Source: Chlorops oryzae
Lineage: Eukaryota; Arthropoda; Insecta; Diptera; Chloropidae
DNA length: 64,000 nt
Direction of reading: 5' to 3'
Assembly: GCA_020466095.1 (NCBI GenBank)
Contig: CM035808.1
Location: forward strand, 75,199,188-75,263,187
The translations under genes were made by a program, and so were the position numbers. The notes under the pieces were generated by a model that saw only the letters and a list, made by a program, of their open reading frames with translations, had not been told where the DNA came from and searched no databases. This document shows, piece by piece, positions 44,072 to 55,604 of the stretch; position 1 is the stretch's first letter, and each line of letters begins with the position of its first letter.

Positions 44072-44911
44072 TGTCGGAATCTAAGGAAGCAAAGGGCTCA
44101 GACGGCGTCAAGCGTATAAACGCTCCTTTATTCCAATGCTGAGATATAGGAAACCAAGCGCTCAGACAGTGTCAAGCATACAATAGTCCCTATCTTTCTT
44201 GTAAATAAAAGATTGTTCCTAAGGCTTAATCCTTTTATTTAATGTTTGTGAATCCTAAGGTCAAAACAGACCTTCTATATCCTAACTTGACACTGCCCTA
44301 TGATTCCGACGTCGTGGCCCGTGGGTGAGTACGAAGAAATTCCGTTCCAGTCGTCGAAGCTCCATTTATATAAATCAATATTGCTGATCTTGCAATATTG
44401 GAAATTCCTACTGTCCGCGATCGTCGTGGATTCTTCCCGAACACATTGCATAAGCTTGACCGCGACTTTCACCCGGAATTGTACCAACATTGCCAACTTG
44501 TTGTTGTTGTTATATGAAGCTATTCCGATGTTCCTATTGCTTCTTTTGTAGTTGTTATTGTTGTTGCCAGCGATCGGATTGCAATTGTGCATTTGCTGTG
44601 CCAGTGCTGAGATTTGTCAATCGTGCATATACGGGCCTGTGTTTTTTTTGCTGGCTGTCGCCCTGCAAATGCATGCACCGTGTTTGTGCTTAATGTTCTT
44701 GTAATTTCCAGCGATCGGGTTGCGCATATTCTTATGCTCGTGCTGGTGTTGTTGTTATAGTAGCCAAATTGTCTCTATCAGCGGTTTTTGCTGGCTGTTG
44801 CTTTTCAGTAGCGTTGAATCACCTTGACGAAAAAATTCATAAGAGCAGCTCACTGGCTTTTGTTTGCAGTTTTAAGGTGACCACATGTGAGTTTGGGAGA
44901 GACTCTCAACA
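44072..44911 (-). repeat. E6 3' LTR inserted in E5 gag
   Basis: The 840-bp LTR starts TGTTGAGAGTC at 44911 next to a polypurine tract and ends ...GACA at 44072, where it joins E5 gag exactly at the LTR terminus, as expected for an integrated element. It is the same family as the E2 LTR. It holds a TATATAAA box (44367-44374 region) and the palindrome at 44376-44400. Confidence 0.8.
44376..44400 (-). promoter_or_regulatory. Palindrome upstream of TATA box in E6 LTR
   Basis: CAATATTGC and GCAATATTG arms with a seven-base centre, directly upstream of TTTATATAAA on the minus strand. Confidence 0.6.
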
Positions 44912-45849
44912 TTTCTCCCCGTTTGAAGAAAGTCTCGCCAAGACGACCGTAGAAAACTCAGAATTGGACGCTACTTGTTATGTATAAGTTCGATTACGTT
45001 GTGGCGGTTGAGATTTTTCTCGATGATCATCATGTTAATGTTGCTATTGAAAGTTGATTGGAGCACATAGCGATCGGAAAATTATTTGTTGCAAGATGTG
45101 TTTGTAAGTTTGATTTCATCCTGGCGATGGCTGGTAGAGATAACCATTCTCGCTCTTCGTCTTTGCTGATTTCATAGGGATTGGTGCATGGTGGAGTTAT
45201 GTTTAGCACCAGACTTTGTTACATCATTCCAACCCTGTATTTTGTTGCTGTTTTGTAGTGAATTGGTCTTGCCATCTGCACTTGTTTGGCGTAAAACATC
45301 ATCTTCGGTTGACAGTTAAGGGCTGAAGTTCTAAGTGATGACTTATTTGCTAACTTATTGCGTAATTTAGATGTTAATGTTAATAAATTATCTCTTCTTC
45401 AATTTTGTTTTGTGTTCTTCGTCTTTTTTAATTAACATTTTATTTTGATCGGGTTTTAAGAGGTTTTTAAGAAAGTTTGTTTTGTATCGATCCTTTACAC
45501 CCATCTGAGGAAGGTTGCAAATTTACTCTTCTTAATTGTTTTCTTGAATACAATTTTTTATAATTAAAATTACATTTTACTTATTTATTTATTTTGTTTC
45601 TTCTTAATTGATATTATTAAATAAAGAACAAAGATTTTATAAACTTTTCTTCACATAAAAAGTTAAACATTTATAAAGTTAAGGTACACATTTTCAAACA
45701 ATGTTTTTTTCTTTTGTTATTAATTTGTGTTCTGTTTTTCTTTTAAACTTTTCAGCATGGTTGGGGTCTTTTTTTTTTGTTTTTAATTTTTTTTTTATTG
45801 CATAAAGTTTTGATTAATTGTGAAAAATCAATTTTAGATATATTTATAT
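44912..45849 (-). other. E6 3' untranslated region and polypurine tract
   Basis: Purine tract at 44912-44930 (minus), then AT-rich sequence with no gene that I can recognise up to the end of the decayed Ulp1 gene. Confidence 0.55.
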
Positions 45850-46475
45850 AATTTTTTTTTTTAGATTATATTTTCTTCCTAAACATTTTATTTCAAACTT
45901 ATTTTGTCTAGTTATTAATAAGTAAAAAATCTTTCCATTTAATTTTACTTGTTTTCCTATTTTCGTTTTCTTTGTGGTTTTATTCTTCTTCATTTCTTTC
46001 AATATTTCCAACAGGGTTTCACTTTCAAATTGTGTTATGGAATTTCGTTCGTTTTCTCATTTTTTTAACAATGCCCCCAGATAGGCTCTACTTATTTGAA
46101 GCGATCCATTTTCCATATCAAAATTTATTGGATGGAACGGTTTTTCTTTCTTTATTCTCGCACAGAATTCATTTGGGAATTTCAAAATTAAAATCCCACA
46201 GTCCACTTGATTCTCTTGTTGCGGATAATTTGGGTAGGATAGTTTAAACTCTCCTTTGAAATTGCAAAAAATTATTGATCTTACTTTAATTTTAAAAAAT
46301 TTATTGTCTCTCCTATTTCCTCTACATCGTTTGGTCGCAGGGAGTCTAATACAAATAAATTGCCCTCAACTATTATAACGAGCATCTAGTGATTGCTCTG
46401 ACAAATTGGGAAAATGAAGTTTTCATATGCCTTCATGGCAACCCTTTTTATTAACGTACTAATTCTTAATTCCCA
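45850..46475 (-). pseudogene. E6 Ulp1-like protease, decayed
   Basis: Translation of the minus strand across frames shows the C48 pattern: ICQSNH (catalytic His at 46389-46391), then a stop where Trp is expected (TGG to TAG, 46386-46388), then FVLDSLRPND with the catalytic Asp, then after a shift QQENQVDCGILILKF with catalytic Gln and Cys (Cys codon 46198-46200). A C-terminal region follows (KQVKLNGKIFYLLITR, to about 45850) that matches the C-terminus of the E7 protein, with a second Trp-to-stop change. The N-terminal part before residue ~75 is cut at 46475. It was once an Ulp1 gene next to the 3' LTR. Confidence 0.8.
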
Positions 46476-46940
46476 CTGTTATTTAAATTGGATTCAAAAT
46501 TGAATTAAATGAAAATACTAAAACATATATTTTTGATTCCATAAAATTTTAATACATACTTCATTAAAAACGATATATTTTTAACTTTTCTTTTTATACA
46601 TTTGGCTCAAGTACAATCAATTGCTAATTTTAAATACTTAGGTTAAATTGTATTCCACTAAGATCGACGTCAGTAAGATCTTATTAACGGCTTACTAACA
46701 CTGCTTTCTGTATCTGTTTTGGTTGAATATAGGATCGCGGGAACATTATTCCAAGACCTTATTAAACAAGAGTGTCAATCGTGCATATACGGGCCTGTGT
46801 TTTTTTTTTGCTGGCTGTCGCCCTGCAAATGCATGCACCGTGTTTGTGCTTAATGTTCTTGTAATTTCCAGCGATCGGGTTGCGCATATTCTTATGCTCG
46901 TGCTGGTGTTGTTGTTGTAGTAGCCAAATTGTCTCTGTCA
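46476..46940. other. Patchwork of three repeated fragments
   Basis: 46475-46531 repeats 30665-30720; 46532-46771 repeats the first ~235 bp of unit R; 46773-46940 repeats 44615-44780 of the E6 LTR. No gene. Confidence 0.75.
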
Positions 46941-47108
46941 AAGTTTAAAGGGGTAAACAGCAGGAACCCGGTTCTTATAGGCCAAAAAAGCCAACACAGC
47001 ATTTAATTCCGATAAAAAACCGAACATAACCAAAAGTGCTGATTTTGGAATTCAGCCAATCTTGCCATATCTAACATACGATTGAAAAGCTAAAATACGA
47101 GCACACCA

Positions 47109-48621
47109 TTGAAATCCAACCAATCTGGATCGAGACTAAAAATACAACAAAAAATCTCAGTGTTTCAGATTTTTCCCCTGTTGATATGTTTATTCACTGC
47201 GGCCGAGGGAAACCTAATGTCTACACCAATTCCAGACCAAAAGGGATTCGTCGAAATCAACTTGCGGGACACAAACATTGTTGCGGACTCATACACAATC
47301 TAACATATAATCCATCCCAAAGAGGTTTCTACTATGCTGGATTCAATAGAGGCATATATTGATGAAACTGATATATACAGCAAACACCTGTTAAAGCATG
47401 AAATCAAAGCCATTCAAATTAAGCTTAAATCAATAACACCATTCGAATAAAGGCGCATGCAAAGGGGACTGATAAATGCGGTAGGCACTGCAATCAATTG
47501 GTTGTTTTGTATAATGGATGATCAGGATAAACAAGAGATAGAAGATCATCTCAAAATAGCGGTCGAAAATAGCCATAACGCCATGGAGGGCCTAAATAAA
47601 CAAATCGTAATTAATAACCATTTCAATGAAACCCTGGGAGTTATAAGAAAAGCAATAGAACAAGATAAGCAGTTTTTTAAAACTTTGGATAAACGAAATA
47701 AAGAGCTTTCAAAACACCTCCTGTTCAGTGAATAAATGTTTTAACTCAAAAGTATTGAAGATAAAATAAAATTGATACAAGACAGTATTGCGGCGGCAAA
47801 AAATGGATTAATTCACCCCAGCATCCTTACCACAGAGGAGATCGAAAAATTCAAAATCGACTTCCTCAGGTTAAAATTTATATGAGTAGGAATATTGTCT
47901 CATACAGATAATTCCATAATAATTGTCATTAAAGTACCAAAAACAATGATAAAAGCAGAGATTATGCTGATTACAGCAGTCACAAATAAAAATTTTTTGG
48001 AAATAATGACAAACGACGAAATAATTACATCAATTAATAACACAATTTTTACTTACCAAGACAACTCAATTTTGAAAGAACTGAAACGAAGCCGCCATTG
48101 TGCTGTCCAAAACAAATGCCATTTCATTTTTACCAATAGTACCTTCATTCAATACCTGGATGAAGGGACAATAATTGTAAAAAACGCAAGGGGGCTAAAG
48201 TTGTATCAGACCTGCGATAGAAGGAATTTAACAATAGAAAGGAACGCTCTTATCTCCTTCTCGAATTGCAGTATAGAGATTGGAAATGAAAAGTTTTTCA
48301 ATGCAAGATCCATAATGGAAGACCAATTTTTTTATCGAGAGAACACAGAAAAGAAATACGCAAATAACCCAATCATATTCGAAGATGTGGTAGTTGATAG
48401 TTTTAAGAATACGCTCTATATAAAAGAGCTAAAATTCCACAGAAACTTCACATAAGAAATAAGCGGCACGCTTTTCCTTCTAATTATTGGAAGCGTCATA
48501 ATATTCTTTATAATAATTAAAAGAATATCAGTAATTGTGGAAATAAACCAGGACCCAGCACTCGAGAAACAAGAAGATTCTAGTTTTGAAGCAGTCCGTC
48601 AAAAATATCAGGAAGAGGACT
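47109..48621 (+). pseudogene. env: E7 env-like gene, broken
   Basis: The plus strand encodes an insect-retroelement env: a hydrophobic signal segment (ISVFQIFPLLICLFTA, near 47156-47203), an N-terminal subunit to 47450, a basic RRMQR site followed by a fusion-peptide-like segment (47457-47520), a helical region, and a membrane anchor (near 48470-48525) with a short acidic tail ending at 48621. Stops occur at about 47303, 47448, 47735, 47885 and 48455, so it is not functional. It aligns with E3 env. The stretch 46941-47108 before it is untranslated or decayed pol end. Confidence 0.8.
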
Positions 48622-48926
48622 AACCGAAGTCAGTAACATTTTGAACAACCGCTCGTATGGTACAGCATCTTGCATACTGAGTCTTAAATTTGGCGATCTG
48701 AACAAAATTGAGCTAAACAAATAATCAAATGACACTTTGCATAATAAACAATGTCTAACAGAAGGTATTCGGTGCGAATAATTCTCAGTCTTTGTTTCTT
48801 TTGTATCAGAACAGAACGAGAACGGAAAAATCATCAAGCCACAGGCAAAGAAAGAAAAATTTACAAAAAAAAAAAAATAAACCTTTGTATACAATGAAAT
48901 TTTTTCAAGCATGATCGTAGAGCATA

Positions 48927-51062
48927 ATGGGTGAAAGTAACACCCTAATAAGAAATCGGGAATATAATTTTTTGATTGAGAATAATCGGTTCAATGACAT
49001 TCATATAGATGTTTTCTTGTATTGGATTAAAATTACACATAGATCGGAAAAAAGTATACACATATTTAGTGCATTCACTTATACAGGGATCAAATTAGCT
49101 AGATTAACTGACAATGGTAATATTTCTGAGTTTCGAATACGTTCTTTGACAAAAGGAATTGATATTAATAATATTAGAACCTTAATTTTCTTAATATGCG
49201 AAGAGTATCATTGGATGTTCGTCATAGTCCCCCTTAATGTTGTATACATCTTGGATTCACTGCAACCACATAATACAAAGGATATATATAATAATATAGA
49301 ATACTTTATTAAGCAGTTCAAATATATTCATCACCTAAATAAAGACGAAGAATTAAAATGGGTATACCCTAAATGCCCACAGCAACAAACTTCAATAGAT
49401 TGCGGTTTGTTAGTGATGCGATTTGTTCATGAACTTTTTAACTACAACGGAGAAAAGGGAATAACAGTTTGGCTGATAAATCCCCGGTCTGACACATAGA
49501 TGGCGTCGCTAGTATTAAATGCATATTATTTTTATATAGTGGCAACCTTCAAATGATTCGTGTCAAAATTTGACGTCTGAAAGTCAATTAGTTTGTGAGA
49601 TAGAGCGTCTTTTGTGAAGCAACTTTTGTTATTGTGAAAAAAATGGAAAAAAAGGAATTTCGTGTTTTGATAAAATACTGTTTTCTGAAGGGAAAAATTA
49701 CAGTGGATGCAAAAACTTGGCTTGATAATGAGTTTCCGGACTCTGCCCCAGCAAAACCAACAATAATTGATTGGTATGCAAAATTCAAGCGTGGTGAAAT
49801 GAGCACGGAGGACGGTGAACGCAGTGGAAGCCCGAAAGAGGTGGTTACCGACGAAAACATAAAAAAAAAATTCACAAAATGATTTTGAATGACCGTAAAA
49901 TGAAGTTGATCGAGATAGCAGAGGTCTTAAAGATATCAAAGGAACGTGTTGGTCATATCATTCATCAATATTTGGATATGAAAAAGCTCTGTGCAAAATG
50001 GGTGCCAAACGAGCTCACATTTGACCAAAAACAACAACATGTTGATGATTCTGAGCGGTGTTTGCAGCTGTTAGCTCGAATACACCCGAGTTTTTGCGTC
50101 GATATGTGACAATGGATGAAACATGGCTCTATCACTACACTCCTGAGTCCAATCGACAGTCGTCTGAGTGGACAGCGATCGGTGAACCGTCTCCGAAGGG
50201 TGGAAAGACTCAAAAGTCCGCTGGCAAAGTAAAGGCCTCTGTTTTTTGGGATGGGCATGGAATAATTTTTATCGATTATCTTGAGAAGGGAAAAACCATC
50301 AACAGTGACTATTATATGTCGTTATTGGAGCGTTTGAAGGTCGAGATCGCGGCAAAACAGCCCCATATGAAGAAGAAAAAAGCGTTGTTCCACCAAGGCA
50401 ACGCACCGTGCCACAAGTCATTGAGAACGATGGCAAAAATTCATGAATTAGGCTTCGAATTGCTTCCCCACCCACCGTATTCACCAGATCTGGCCCCAGC
50501 GACTTTTTCTTGTTCTCAGACCTCAACAGGATGCTCGCAGGGAAAAAATTTGGCTGCAATGAAGAGGTGATCGCCGAAACTGAGGCCTATTTTGAGGCAA
50601 AACCGAAGGAGTACTACCAAAATGGTATCAAAAAATTGGAAGGTCGCTATAATCGTTGTATCACTCTTGAAGGGAACTATGTTGAATAATAAAAACGAAT
50701 TTTGACAAAAAAATGTGTTTTTCTTTGTTAGACCGGGGACTTATCAGCCAACCTGTTATAACCCGAATTCAGAAAAATTTGAAACAAACACTTTAAAAAT
50801 AACTCTAACTTTTCTGGCGAATTTATTAAAAGAATGGGAGGGAAAAGAGATACAAATAAACAAATTATCAAAAATTGAGCGAGAAAATGTAACAAAACTA
50901 TTAAAACACATGAAATCGAGGAAAAAAGGCAGGCAACCTGTAGAGAAAAGAGTACATTTAAACAATCAAACTTTCATTTTAGAGGTAAGCAGAAATAATA
51001 AATTTAAAATAAATATTAGCCAGGATTTGGCTGCCTGTTGGTTTAAAGCCATGACCTTATAA
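48927..51062 (+). pseudogene. E7 Ulp1-like protease, split by mariner
   Basis: The 5' part (48927-49463) encodes 179 residues with His95 (EYHWMFVIV), Asp110 (VYILDSLQP), Gln153 and Cys159 (CPQQQTSIDCG), the full C48 catalytic set. The C-terminal part continues after mariner (50757-51062) with a basic region and LNNQTFILEVSRNNKFKI, matching E6. The two parts are one base out of frame even after removing mariner, so a small indel also exists. It follows E7 env on the same strand. A good splice acceptor (polypyrimidine tract then TATCAG, ending at 48809) lies upstream of its ATG. Confidence 0.82.
49464..50756 (+). mobile_element. mariner (irritans subfamily, Himar1-like), inactive
   Basis: The 1293-bp element has inverted ends of about 30 bp containing GATAARTCCCCGGTCTGACAC-type sequence split between the two sides, and TA target duplications at 49462-49463 and 50757-50758. 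The transposase (49643-50689) is very close to the horn-fly Himar1 type, with MEKKEFRVLIKYCF at the start and ALEGNYVE-like end. The first catalytic Asp is in VTMDETW. The second (HQDNAP) has become Gly (GGC, 50397-50399). Shifts occur near 49870, 50090 and 50498. It interrupts the E7 Ulp1 gene. Irritans mariners are known for horizontal transfer. Confidence 0.9.
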
Positions 51063-53502
51063 ATTAAGAAAGAAAAATATAACAACTTTATTGCTTGCAT
51101 TGCATTTAATTTTACAAACAATTACCTTTGACAAAGCTTTAACGCAGCATAAAAAATTATATTATAAGATCAACATTAAAAATCATTATCTTAATAAGTG
51201 TGAAAATTTCCCACCAAAATCTTGAACAATAAGCAACTTAAATTGAGAATTTAGCATTTAATATATATGTATGGAGAAAAAAAAATGTGTTTCAAAAGGT
51301 ATTACTAAACCCTGGAACTAGATCTAATAACGTTTAAAATCATTCTTTCAAATATTTCAATTTTTTTTGCATGTTAAAAACTTATTTAGAATAAAAAAGA
51401 AAAAGCCAATTTATCTAACGTTTAAACAAAGGCATTTCAAATAAACAATTAACTATAATTAAGAACAACAAAACTAACACTAATATCGTCAACAATTACC
51501 TAAAAAAAAAAAAATAAAATATTAATTTGAAAACTTAAATAGTAATAAGAGTTTTTATGTTAAACTAAACCGAATGGAAGTTTTTTTTAAAGATTGTAAC
51601 TTGGTAGGCTGTGTGAGTGTTGTGCGTTGCGGTGGTTCGGCACAGTGGCTTTGACTCCGGCTAGCTCGCCTTCGGCGTGGGGTCTTGCAACACCGCTTCA
51701 ACACCGCCTCCAGTTATTAATAAAATTGTGCCGTCGACAGGTTAAAAAAAAAAAAATATATAAAAAAAAAGGTCAAAGGACTTATTCAGTTATTTGGACC
51801 TGTGTGCATAAATCCAAAGAAATAACAAAACTAAAATTCATATTAATTTTTTTTATATTTATTATTAGTAAAAAAAATTCCTTTCAGTTTGTAACAAATT
51901 CATAACATATATATATATATTTATTATGTCCACTGTTATCCTATTCATTCTGTTGTATTTAAATAAAAATTTACTATGAATACACCTTACACTAATCGAT
52001 GTGTGACTCACGTTCCTGCTGGGGCACTCTTTAGTCAGACAAAGAGAGAGAAAGAGAAACAAAAGAATCAGTAATAATTTTACAATAAAAAAAATATATG
52101 GTGTGGTGGTAAAAAAAAAGGAAAGAAAGGAAAACGAAAGCTTTTATGTTTTTGCCCGGAAATTTAGGAATTTGAAATTATATGGATATTCTTCATTTTT
52201 CCTCACTCTTTTCACAGTAGCACCATCACACCATAAAAGTAAAAATTAAAAAATAAAAAAAAAGGAATGCTAAATTCTTTTTCTTTATTTCTCCTTTATT
52301 TAAAATATTTAACGGTAAAATTTGAATGTCGATTTAGAAATTGCATTGCATTAGATGGGTTTCCGCTTTTATTAATTTATTACAATTTTTATTGCTTTAT
52401 TCTTTTTTTTGATTTTATTTTTTTATTTTTTTATTCAGAAAAACATCCTGATTATATTAAATGTTCTTTTCTTTAAGGATTCATACCTGGGATCCTTTGC
52501 ACGTTTAAAAAAAAAAGAAAAAAAAGGAAACTTTTTATTTAGACAATTCAAAAAAAAAAAAAAAAGAAGGAAAAAAGATTTCTTTGTTCCGCAAGGACAA
52601 CCTCTTGGAAGCTTTTTGAAATTTGATTGCACGTCCAGAACGCTATTGCAAATCTAAACCTTTCTCAGAATGCATTTTCTTTTATAGTTTTCCCAACAGC
52701 AACTTAAAAACATTTCCCTACTTTCGATGTGTGGGTTAAGGTTTTTCACCATTAGTAAATTGTTGTTGTGATTTTTCTGGAATCGTGTTTTACGCATCCT
52801 TTCCAGCAGTTTCCTACCTAGGAATCTTCATTACTGCCTGGGTAGTGATTCAAGGCCTCATCTTTGATGTTCCATATCTTCAGTTTTGATTTAATTATTT
52901 TTGAATTGCAAATTTAAATTTTCTAACTGTAAAATTGCAACCCTGAAAAGGGGTTGGGCCTGTTCTCCTACTGTCTCTTTCCAGTCGTAATATCTCTTTC
53001 TCTTTCTCTTTTTCCGATCTGACATTTAACATTTTCCGATATGACATTTCTATTTTTCTGATCTTGTTTCCCTTCATTCGTAACAATGGCATACATTGCT
53101 TCCGCGAGTGCAAATAGTGAAAGTGTTTTTATAATTATTGTAAACATCAAATATAAACTTAAAACTAATCTACGAATACTTACTAACTAACTAACTAACT
53201 AACAAAAAACAAAAAGTGAAGTGAACGTGTGGGTGGATTCAGGAAGGTGAGTCTGGTAAAAAAAAATATAATATATAATTCATTTTGTTTTTTTTTTCTT
53301 TCCCTGCCTCATTTCTTCTTAACTTAATGTTTGTTTGTTTTCTTTACTTAGAATTAGAAAAAGTCATGTATCGTTATTTAGTTCTGTTCACCTTAACTCT
53401 ATCTTATATATATATATATAGATACAATTCATTTACATTTCATTAAAAAAAATTTCAATTCATTTATATTTCTATTGACAACAACAACAATCCATCATGT
53501 TC
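51063..53502. other. AT-rich region, no recognisable gene
   Basis: The first part is probably the E7 3' untranslated region; no LTR can be recognised. Simple-sequence tracts are at 51908-51920 (AT), 52026-52060 (purine), 52508-52575 (A-rich) and 53180-53203 (ACTA). Short frames on both strands show no motif. Confidence 0.5.
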
Positions 53503-53790
53503 TTAGCCGAAGGTGTCCAGATCCGTGTAGCTCAAAGCGGGTCTTCTTGCGGTCGGCTCATTTCTATGGTTATTCCTTGCTTTTCGCTTTTGATTGCTTT
53601 TATTGACCTTTGGTGATATTGTCTGGGTTGTTTGGGACTGTTCGTTTCGTTTTTTTAGAATTGTTTCCCCTGCTACTGGTATTATCACCTGGTATCTTAT
53701 GCCATTGACAAATTTTAAAAAATGCAGCTTTTTGCCGGGCTGGCGGGTTCGTTCTGCTTCTAGAATGATTTTACGCAGGATCATTGGCAA
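53503..53790 (-). pseudogene. Possible C-terminal fragment of another Ulp1-like protein
   Basis: This 95-residue frame, rich in Lys and Arg, has an order of features like the C-terminal extension of the E6 and E7 Ulp1 proteins: an ILRK helix, a basic stretch, and FVNGIRYQVIIP, which resembles the LNGKIFYLLITR motif. There is no C48 core upstream; the sequence becomes unrelated before the tandem repeat at 53996. The similarity is short and could be chance. Confidence 0.3.
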
Positions 53791-53995
53791 GCTATCTACT
53801 CAGGGACCGAAAATAATAGTTATTTGCGAAACTTTAAACAAAAAAAGCAAATACAACGACTTGACGCACAAACATATTGATGACTCAGTTTTGATTGTCA
53901 CCTCCTTGACTTCAATTTCAAGACATAATTTTTAAATCTTTGATTTTTATTTTTAATTCAAAAACAAACCGTTATTTTTTGCCGTTTATTATATT

Positions 53996-54125
53996 CAGCC
54001 TGAATAATGGTTATTCTAGGCTTTTTATTTTTTGTAGCCTGAATAATCGTTATTCTGGGCTTTTTATTTTTTTCCAGCCTGAATAATCGTTATTCTGTGC
54101 TTTTTATTTTTTCCAGCCTGAATAA
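53996..54125. repeat. Three tandem ~41-bp units with a palindromic core
   Basis: The unit AGCCTGAATAATSGTTATTC plus a T-rich tail is repeated three times, with a partial fourth. Each core is a near-perfect palindrome (GAATAA/TTATTC inside AGCC/GGCT). Confidence 0.85.
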
Positions 54126-54199
54126 AAAGCCTGGCCTTTTTTTGACTAAGCAATACGTCAGTTTGGAAAACTTTTGATGCAATAGTATACTTTATTACT

Positions 54200-55300
54200 T
54201 CCTCTTTTAGAATTTATCAAAAATAGGCGTGGCCCGCCCCTTTTAAAGGCATTTTTAACATCTATTAATCGAAAAGGCATATTCACTTGATACTCGAGAA
54301 CAGCAGTAACCTGCAGTATATTTTTTGGTATGCTTTACCCGAATTTGTGGCCAGAAGTCACCCACTTTGCTCAAAACCACTCAGAAACGCCCCTCCCCCC
54401 CCTTAAAGTGGACCCCCTTTCCCCACCAACGTAGGGGAAGCTTTTAAAATCCATTAAACCATAGATATTTGAGTTGACTTTATTTAGCACAATGAGTAAA
54501 TTTTTTTTTATACCCGAGACACTCTGTATCGAGCGTAGATATTGTGTTTGTGCGGTTGTGTGTAACACCCAAAACCAGTCGAGATTGACCATACAAAATA
54601 TATAATATAATATATAGAAATGATCTGTCTGTATACAGTTTTCTTATCGAAGAGGTTGAGCTATCTTGACGAAATTTGGTATGCGTACTCACAGGCACAT
54701 AAACAAAAACAAATTAGAGAATGGACCGCATCGGACCATTTTTAGGGGTACCTCCAGTACCAGGGTCTGTTACGAAAACAACAAAAACTGCTCTAAAATC
54801 GAAGTTTTTCCAGATATTTTGATGAAATTTGATATTTGAACATTTTTAAAGGCACGTAATATGATTTCCAAAAATTGGAAAAGTGGGCGTGACAGAAGGG
54901 CGTTTTTCGAAAATTGTCCCCTACACCCGAAATTCAAATGGGACTTGAACGAAATTTGGCACTTATGCTTCCTTTGTAGCCATAAACCTGCTCTCCAAAA
55001 ATTTTTTTGATAGGTCTATTATTAAGGGTGGCTCCAGTACTAGGGTCTGTCACAAAAATCCCAAAACTGCCTCAAAATCGGACTTTTTCGAAATATTTCA
55101 ATGAAACTTAGAATTTGAGCGTATATTAAGCCTCCGATTAGAATTGCAAAAAAATGGAAAAGTGGGCGTGGAAAAGGGGCGGTTCTCATAAAGAAATTTA
55201 ACAAATGTTGGTATATGGGGCGCCTTATGGACTTAAACACCTCTTGATATTAAGAATTATTTGAACATGTGTGTCTGTGTCGGGTATTCTATTGTCAGGC
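54200..55300. repeat. Diverged tandem repeats with GGAAAAGTGGGCGTG motif
   Basis: Blocks at about 54730-54910 and 55015-55200 share a GGTCTGTYAC start, ATGAAAYTT middle and GGAAAAGTGGGCGTG end, with a spacing of about 285 bp. No coding capacity. Similar wording (TTGATGAAACTTAGAA) occurs at 20695 and 30427, so a dispersed non-coding repeat family is likely. Confidence 0.7.
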
Positions 55301-55309
55301 TCGCCATAC

Positions 55310-55604
55310 TATAACACCCTTGCTTGTTTTTTTTTGCGGCGAGGAGGTCAAAAATCCCTTCGGACTGCCAGCATCCGTCCTTGCTGGGTGTGTGGTGTTT
55401 CCTCTAAAAAAAACGTCCTCCTCTCGTCAGACGGACGTTTCATACTAATAACCCTGCGGCCGGGTCCCGCTTCATACATTTATTTACCAGTCTGCATGAT
55501 TTGACTGGGGCAATCGGCTAGCACCGCGACTCGGGAAAGGCGGGGCCGTCGCGCCCGTGACCCGTGTCATGGGGTCTCCCTGCCTTACACTGGCTCGATA
55601 TGGC
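55310..55604. other. GC-rich fragment of unknown origin
   Basis: Base composition differs sharply from the neighbours (for example CGGGAAAGGCGGGGCC near 55530). It may be the end of an R1-like LINE, but no motif proves it. Confidence 0.4.

Noticed and set aside
49532..50258. Minus-strand frames of up to 135 codons in the mariner
   Set aside because: They are antisense to the transposase and show no motif.
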